Assembly (NCBI GenBank): GCA_030141605.1
Contig: JAQGDQ010001186.1
Location: forward strand, 1-56,811
Length of the DNA stretch: 56,811 bases
Direction: 5' to 3'
DNA from: Tubiluchus corallicola
Lineage: Eukaryota; Priapulida; Priapulimorpha; Priapulimorphida; Tubiluchidae
In this document: piece by piece, positions 54,415 to 56,811 of the stretch
Position numbering within the stretch: position 1 is the stretch's first letter
Layout of the letters: each line of letters starts with the position of its first letter
Made by a program: the position numbers and the translations under genes
The notes under the pieces: generated by a model
The model's input: the letters and a program-made list of their open reading frames with translations, nothing else
Databases searched by the model: none
Told to the model about the DNA's origin: nothing

Positions 54415-55002
54415 AATGATGATGATGGTGATGATGTGATGGTGGTGGTGGTGGTGGTGGTGGTGGTGTGGTGTGGTGTGGGTGGTGATGGTGATGTGAT
54501 GGTGCTGATGATGGTGATGATGTGATGGTGGTGGTGGTGGTGGTGGTGGTGATGTGATGGTGATGGTGATGATGGTGATGATGATGATGGAGATGACGAT
54601 GATGATGGTGGTGATGGTGATGTGATGGTGATGATGATAATGATGACGATGATGATGGCGATGACGACGACGACGACGATGATGATGATGATGATAAAAC
54701 TTTGCATTTGCAATACATCAGTATTAAAAATGAAACCCATCAAAAGAAATGAATGGCATATGTAAATACATACACTCACACAATTAAACAAAAAATAAAA
54801 GCAATTATACAAAATTATATACAAACAAACAAACAAATTCTTAACCACCGCATCCAGATTGGAACAGCTGACACTTCGCGTGCTCATCGACCGACTCGTC
54901 TTACGCCGGCAGTATCCGCTCGCTATACGAATCTGCGAGTATCTGAAGATACCTGACACAGAGGGCGCTAGTCGAATACTGGCACACTGGGCCTGCTACA
55001 AG
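33374..55002 (+). CDS. VPS16: VPS16, HOPS/CORVET core subunit (N-terminal twelve exons)
   Basis: VPS16 is a core subunit of the HOPS and CORVET tethering complexes that drive endosome-lysosome and autophagosome-lysosome fusion; it binds VPS33A. Twelve exons join in frame: 33374-33429, 34484-34572, 37351-37451, 38988-39116, 42565-42709, 45787-45905, 46689-46808, 47903-48033, 48824-48918, 52982-53196, 53847-53974 and 54858-55002, totalling 491 codons of a family length near 840. Exons 1-9 cover the N-terminal beta-propeller ([58 protein letters not shown]). Exons 10-12 start the alpha-solenoid ([57 protein letters not shown]). The start ATG gives TWSPLG, matching human NWNPLG. The remaining exons lie beyond the window. 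Introns carry arrays of 29, 60 and 81 bp and two (possibly) U12-type splice pairs. Identification is very secure. Confidence 0.96.
33751..34452. mobile_element. DNA element with perfect 19-bp terminal inverted repeats
   Basis: TAACCCACTAGCCGAAGTA at the left end is exactly inverted at the right end. Subterminal ACATGGGCAGCCCAAGTAGG (33823) is nearly mirrored at about 34371. It is 702 bp in VPS16 intron 1. The 63-codon frame inside has no transposase motif. The family is unknown to me. Confidence 0.8.
34484..34572 (+). CDS. VPS16: VPS16 exon 2
   Basis: Acceptor TTTCTTTGCAG; the first base completes a serine codon. The peptide [20 protein letters not shown] and AAASYGGPI matches human KYELYSMDW...AAAPYGGPI. 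The donor is GTATTC, phase 1. The intron to 37350 holds a segment with duplicated GGGCCTTAGGCTT motifs (35150-35470) and a hAT-like MITE. Confidence 0.94.
36864..37308. mobile_element. hAT-like MITE with CAGTGGCGGATC-type ends
   Basis: CAGGGGCAGATACAGG on the left and CTAGATCCGCCACTG on the right are imperfect inverted repeats, each next to a GGGCCCA-like block. No clean 8-bp target duplication is visible. Confidence 0.55.
37351..37451 (+). CDS. VPS16: VPS16 exon 3
   Basis: Acceptor TTAATTAG, donor GTGAGT. The peptide [17 protein letters not shown] and [15 protein letters not shown] fits the propeller blade that in human reads VLDIYSASGMPLASLL. Conservation is weaker than in neighbouring exons but both phases agree. 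Confidence 0.88.
38160..38500. repeat. Dispersed repeat E, copy 2
   Basis: It shares GTAACGCTGTATAAAAC, GCGATGACTGTTAGGCGCAG and GAGTCAGTGACATTTTACCA with 19255-19470. It is non-coding, in VPS16 intron 3. Confidence 0.65.
38988..39116 (+). CDS. VPS16: VPS16 exon 4
   Basis: Acceptor ATTTTAG, donor GTAGGA, phase 0 at both ends. The peptide [20 protein letters not shown] leads to [15 protein letters not shown], matching human [20 protein letters not shown] and HFSMGN. Confidence 0.96.
39952..41450. repeat. Repeat C split by insertion of repeat G
   Basis: Left part 39952-40075 (GGAAGACAGGATGACTTTTC to AAAAACTTAATTAA) and right part from 41344 (TTAATTAACGGCAGGCGAGC) together rebuild repeat C as seen intact at 7518-8047. 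Repeat G lies between, bordered by CTTAATTAA on each side, which looks like a target duplication. Confidence 0.75.
40130..41139. repeat. Minisatellite 4: 29-bp unit, 35 copies, inside repeat G
   Basis: The unit is CTGCACTGAACACTGAGAGT plus GAGAGTGTC, with variants CAATGAAC, GAATGAGAG and GAATAAGAG. The spacing from 40130 to 41116 is exactly 34 x 29, so no indels. Because the unit has no stop on the minus strand and 29 is not a multiple of three, all three minus frames stay open for up to 428 codons; these are not genes. Confidence 0.97.
41962..42454 (-). mobile_element. hAT-like non-autonomous element, copy 2, with 8-bp target duplication
   Basis: The ends CAGAGGTGTGCAAATT and AATTTGCACACCCCTG... 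mark a complete copy, reversed relative to copies 1 and 3. The flanks ATGTGAAG (41954-41961) and ATGTAAAG (42455-42462) are an 8-bp duplication with one change, as expected for hAT. It is in VPS16 intron 4. Confidence 0.85.
42565..42709 (+). CDS. VPS16: VPS16 exon 5
   Basis: Acceptor CCTTGCAG. The peptide [20 protein letters not shown] and [12 protein letters not shown] matches human [20 protein letters not shown] and LRRMPEVPGL. It ends in phase 1 (GCA G|GTATTG). With exon 6 it gives [17 protein letters not shown]. Confidence 0.94.
43787..45830. repeat. Minisatellite 5: 60-bp unit, 34 copies, each with a 3' splice site and exon start
   Basis: The unit is GGCTTAATTCTCCACCCAGT, AGCTGGRCCGTGTTTATTGT, TTACTATTTATTGTTTACAG. 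Its last copy is the true acceptor and 5' end of VPS16 exon 6. Copies run from 43811 to 45787; four of them are 59 bp. Each full unit is 20 sense codons ([20 protein letters not shown]), producing open frames up to 612 codons that are not independent genes. The last three units are in frame with exon 6; the next one upstream is shifted by a 59-bp unit. Confidence 0.97.
45787..45905 (+). CDS. VPS16: VPS16 exon 6
   Basis: Acceptor TTGTTTACAG. The peptide [20 protein letters not shown], then [16 protein letters not shown], matches human GLQKAPSCWTVLCQDR and GPDLYLLDH. It ends in phase 0 before GTAATA. The first ~40 bases are the terminal unit of the 60-bp array. Confidence 0.94.
45990..46522 (-). 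mobile_element. 5S rRNA-derived SINE-like repeat, long copy
   Basis: On the minus strand the 5S-like head is at 46406-46522 (CACGTTGAAAACACCGGTTC, CACCGAAGTTAAGCAAC, TTAGTACTTGGATGGGTGAC), with the internal-promoter regions recognisable. A body of about 400 bp follows, ending CCATTGTCTTCCGAGACAGA. It lies in VPS16 intron 6. Differences from canonical 5S around the segment after AAGCAAC are shared in position with the copy at 16500-16797, as expected of a repeat family rather than an active rRNA gene. Confidence 0.8.
46689..46808 (+). CDS. VPS16: VPS16 exon 7
   Basis: Acceptor TTCTCCAG, donor GTAAGA, phase 0. The peptide [20 protein letters not shown], then [11 protein letters not shown], matches human [20 protein letters not shown] and MGTASLKE. 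Confidence 0.95.
46994..47222. repeat. (GAT)n microsatellite, interrupted
   Basis: GAT triplets with scattered GAC, AAT and GGT changes, preceded by a short AAT run. The poly-D and poly-M frames are spurious. It is in VPS16 intron 7. Confidence 0.97.
47337..47838. mobile_element. hAT-like MITE, family H, copy 2
   Basis: It matches 17434-17941 throughout (GGGATGAGAATTTTCCGCGG at one end, TTCTCATCCCTG at the other). A shared GATAT flanks both ends but not in register. Confidence 0.75.
47903..48033 (+). CDS. VPS16: VPS16 exon 8
   Basis: Acceptor TTCTTTGCAG. The peptide [20 protein letters not shown], then [17 protein letters not shown], matches human LCEFNCNIRAPPKQMVWC and ERAVVVAWERRLMVVG. 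The donor GTATCTTTTG is U12-like; phase 2. Splicing here gives [17 protein letters not shown], equal in length to the human segment. Confidence 0.92.
48034..48823 (+). other. VPS16 intron 8, possible U12-type
   Basis: The 5' site GTATCTTTTG differs by one base from the minor-spliceosome consensus GTATCCTTT, and TTTCTTATC, a partial branch-point match, lies about a dozen bases before the AG at 48822-48823. A U2-type alternative is not excluded because the branch point is imperfect. Confidence 0.5.
48052..48160. repeat. 54-bp tandem dimer
   Basis: TTTGTATTAGCGCTGCTGTG followed by GGCAAAAGTAATTAGTCA occurs twice with a 54-bp offset, just downstream of the exon 8 donor. Confidence 0.9.
48824..48918 (+). 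CDS. VPS16: VPS16 exon 9
   Basis: The peptide [20 protein letters not shown] and [10 protein letters not shown] matches human [20 protein letters not shown] and LHEVP. The donor is GTAAGT, phase 1. Confidence 0.95.
49068..49647. repeat. Repeat C, copy in VPS16 intron 9
   Basis: It aligns with 7518-8047 from GGAAGACAGGATGATTTTTC to GGTCTGGTTTTGCTTTA, with an extra stretch near 49380-49500. Confidence 0.7.
49674..50157 (+). mobile_element. hAT-like non-autonomous element, copy 3, complete
   Basis: The ends CAGGGGTGTGCAAATT and AATTTGCACACCCCTG are perfect inverted repeats of 16 bp. The flanks CTTTAGTC and GTTTAATC agree at six of eight positions, consistent with an aged 8-bp target duplication. 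Confidence 0.85.
50561..52245. repeat. Minisatellite 6: 81-bp unit, 21 copies, VPS16 intron 9
   Basis: The unit starts CTGTATCAATTTCTTTTCTA and continues through GGTCTGCTTAATCATTACCT and AAATACATAATTAGTGCAT. The spacing from 50561 to 52181 is exactly 20 x 81. Three units (near 50824, 51796 and 52037) read CAG|GTCTG after a T-rich run instead of CTG|GTCTG, creating acceptor-like sites. Confidence 0.97.
52849..52875 (+). promoter_or_regulatory. Four direct AGGTCA half-sites in 27 bp
   Basis: AGGTCA occurs at 52849, 52857, 52864 and 52870, spaced by two, one and zero bases, so DR2, DR1 and DR0 sit together. The last includes TCAAGGTCA, the extended half-site of NR5A/ERR-type receptors. It lies about 100 bp before VPS16 exon 10. 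Regulatory use is not shown. Confidence 0.4.
52982..53196 (+). CDS. VPS16: VPS16 exon 10
   Basis: The longest VPS16 exon here, with 71 full codons. [33 protein letters not shown] and [13 protein letters not shown] match human IFKIASMAPGALLLEA, KADEYLREIQEL and [11 protein letters not shown], the start of the alpha-solenoid. The donor is GTGAGA. Confidence 0.96.
53209..53466. repeat. (TTA)n microsatellite beside the exon 10 donor
   Basis: A nearly pure TTA run with a few GTT interruptions starts about 12 bases after the donor. The poly-I, poly-L and poly-Y frames are spurious. The rest of the intron to 53846 has nothing I recognise. Confidence 0.98.
53847..53974 (+). CDS. VPS16: VPS16 exon 11
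   Basis: Acceptor TTCTAG. The peptide [12 protein letters not shown], then [20 protein letters not shown] and IGMPLTYLQ, matches human [26 protein letters not shown] and IGIPLTYSQ. It ends in phase 2 before a U12-type donor. Confidence 0.96.
53975..54857 (+). other. VPS16 intron 11, U12-type (minor spliceosome)
   Basis: The 5' site GTATCCTTAC matches the U12 consensus GTATCCTTT at the diagnostic bases. TTCTTAAC, one change from branch consensus TTCCTTAAC, lies about 13 bases before the AG at 54856-54857, and there is no polypyrimidine tract. The join Q|L-E-Q-L-T restores the family sequence. Confidence 0.85.
54108..54697. repeat. Compound (GAT/GGT/GTGAT)n microsatellite in the U12-type intron
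   Basis: About 590 bp of mixed GAT, GGT and GTG triplets fill most of intron 11. The poly-H and poly-S frames read on the minus strand are spurious. Confidence 0.98.
54858..55002 (+). CDS. VPS16: VPS16 exon 12 (last in window)
   Basis: The first base completes a CAA codon. [28 protein letters not shown] and [11 protein letters not shown] match human [20 protein letters not shown] and [12 protein letters not shown]. The donor is GTACGT, phase 0. Confidence 0.96.
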
Positions 55003-56811
55003 GTACGTCTTGTTGTTGTTGTTTTTTTTATAAATGATTTTTATCGAGTGAGAAATTAACGTCTTTCGCATTTTCGTCTTTGTACTAGGATGAGCACTGG
55101 ATGTTTGAATTCGATTCAACGAGTTTTTTTAATTCGAATTCAATTCAAACCTAAAATTAAGGATTCGAATAAGTCACCACTTCACCTATGTACGTTTTTT
55201 GTCATTAAACTCTGATCAGCTCAATTTAGTTGTGATTTCTTTGCACAATTTTCAAAGATATATTAGCATTTTTACTGCAGAATAAAATCAAATATGCAAG
55301 ATCCTTGCGGGACTACTTTTTGTTATAGATTCGGAAACATTTAAAATCGAATTCAAATTTGATTTAGATTCGGAAATCTTTAAAATTGAATTCAAATTCG
55401 ATTCAGATTCGAAATCTTCAAATTTGGTTTGAGTTCGAGTTCGAAAGTCAAAAAATTCTAATCAATTTGAGTCATTGTGTCGGTATGTGAGTGAACTGAC
55501 TGCCCCTTGTCTGCGTTAGCCCGTAAGCAAAACGGGGTTCCCATGGTCAGGCGAAATCCTTGAGAATACAGGTTATCCTGGAAAGTCATAGAAAAGTCGG
55601 GGAAAAGGATAATTTGGTAAAAATTCAGGGAAAATGGTGAAAATGGGGCAAAAAGTCGGGGAAATTGGAAAGGGTTGCAAAAATGATCACCGTGGACCGA
55701 TATTTTTCCAAACATATTTCTCAGTGATTCGTATTCCAATGAAATTTTGCTATGACAGGTTCCCAGTTTCAATTTGTGTTCCAAAAATAATGATTGGATT
55801 AAGAAAGTTTATTTAATGTGATTGGTGTAATTGCGTTAGCACTACTGCAACTGTGCCAACACATTATATATCAGCATACATATGAATGTCCATACACAAA
55901 ATTGTTGAATATGTTTACTGGTAATGCAATTTCTGCTTGTCTTGGTCATGGAAAATCAATATTTGGTCAGGATAAAGTCAGAAAGAGAAGTTGTATGACC
56001 CGATGCTTCAGTTGTGGCTTAAAATGAACTGCTTGTTAATAATCTTATCTGAGTTTTTCGTGTGATAACAATTTGTGTGCTTGCAAAACAAAACCGTCCA
56101 TAAGTCGGGTTAGTTAAAAGTACGTTATGATGCTTCAAAGTAGAATGCACAAAAAATTTGGTCAAATGTCAATTTTTTGTTTTTTTATAAAAACCAATGC
56201 TAAATTTATTGGAATTTATATTCTAGTACCAAATTGTCATGAAAATGTTCAATAAATACTAAAAATCTAATTTTATAACTCCTTGCTCACTTTTCTGTCT
56301 AGAAACTAGTACTGCAATCGTAAAAAACTTTATAACTCCAATTGCAGCTCCTGGAAGCTGTCATTTTGCCTCGGGGGGGGGGGGGATTCCTGTTGCCAAG
56401 GCCATATCTTCATCAGGAAGAGCCATCTACTGGATTTAAACATAATATAATGTGTTCTTGCAAAGTCCATAGCAACCAATATTTGTGCGGTTGCTAAGTG
56501 TTTTGTAGAAATGAGACAAAAAACAATGGCTGACTTTAACAGCGATTTTTTCAAGATTATGTTTTTCAGTGTGCAGCCTGCACCTCAACTTCAATGTGGA
56601 TTATTTCAGCTTAGAAATAACATAGAGTAATGAATTTGGTATCAAAATGATCTTCATGAAATGGAGATTAAGGATATGTGATAATTAGAAAAGCTTAGTT
56701 GCCGACTGATGAACGATTTTGTTATGCAAGCACACAATTTATGTCCCGTAAGCTCACGATTATCGCTTGCCACATATCAATGAGCAATACGTAACTGAAC
56801 GAAGTAATGAA
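55003..56811. other. VPS16 intron 12, open at the window edge
   Basis: Bases 55100-55460 are rich in TTCGAATTC-type motifs, possibly a MITE. 56375-56384 is a poly-G run. 56515-56715 is repeat D. No further VPS16 exon is recognisable. Confidence 0.55.
56515..56715 (+). repeat. Dispersed repeat D, copy 2
   Basis: The reverse complement of 8190-8386, sharing CAATGGCTGACTTTAACAGC, CAGCCTGCACCTCAACTTCA and ATCAAAATGATC. Confidence 0.8.

Noticed and set aside
53204-54959. Poly-I, poly-L, poly-Y, poly-S and poly-H frames
   Set aside because: These are translations of TTA and GAT/GTG microsatellites in VPS16 introns.

Overview
The window is animal nuclear DNA, probably from an invertebrate. It is AT-rich, its genes are split by long GT-AG introns, at least one intron looks U12-type, and the introns are full of hAT-like and Tigger/pogo-like elements, tRNA- and 5S-derived repeats, minisatellites and triplet microsatellites. 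I could not fix the phylum. I place four conserved protein genes by reading exons against remembered human family members; no database search was run.

Layout: (1) 377-16185, + strand: the last eight coding exons of TWNK, the mitochondrial replicative helicase Twinkle; its 5' part lies outside the window. (2) 18295-22965, - strand: a complete four-exon LAMTOR2 (127 aa), a roadblock subunit of Ragulator. (3) 24771-29597, + strand: a complete DEPDC5/Iml1 (1608 aa, GATOR1 subunit) in one uninterrupted coding exon, which stands out because its neighbours are intron-rich. (4) 33374-55002, + strand: the first twelve coding exons (491 codons) of VPS16, a HOPS/CORVET core subunit; it continues past the right edge. 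TWNK and LAMTOR2 are tail to tail, LAMTOR2 and DEPDC5 are head to head about 1.8 kb apart, and VPS16 follows DEPDC5 on the same strand.

Three adjacent genes work at the lysosome. Ragulator anchors the Rag GTPases that recruit mTORC1, GATOR1 is the GAP that switches Rag off, and VPS16 serves late endosome/lysosome fusion. The neighbourhood is suggestive, but co-regulation is only inferred.

The most unusual features are tandem arrays grown across splice sites. A 37-bp array starts on the last bases of a TWNK exon and repeats its 5' splice site 22 times. A 60-bp array ends on a VPS16 exon and repeats its 3' splice site plus the first exon bases 34 times. Four other large arrays (units of 37, 50, 29 and 81 bp) also lie in introns; the six together cover about 9 kb, or 16% of the window. 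Other points of interest are one strong and one weaker U12-type intron in VPS16, two copies of a 5S rRNA-derived repeat, a 29-bp minisatellite that arose inside a nested element whose unexpanded relative is also in the window, clustered AGGTCA half-sites, and an inverted repeat pair flanking a TWNK exon.

The long open frames inside the tandem arrays are by-products of repeat units without stop codons, not genes. I found no CRISPR array, operon or clearly novel multi-gene system.
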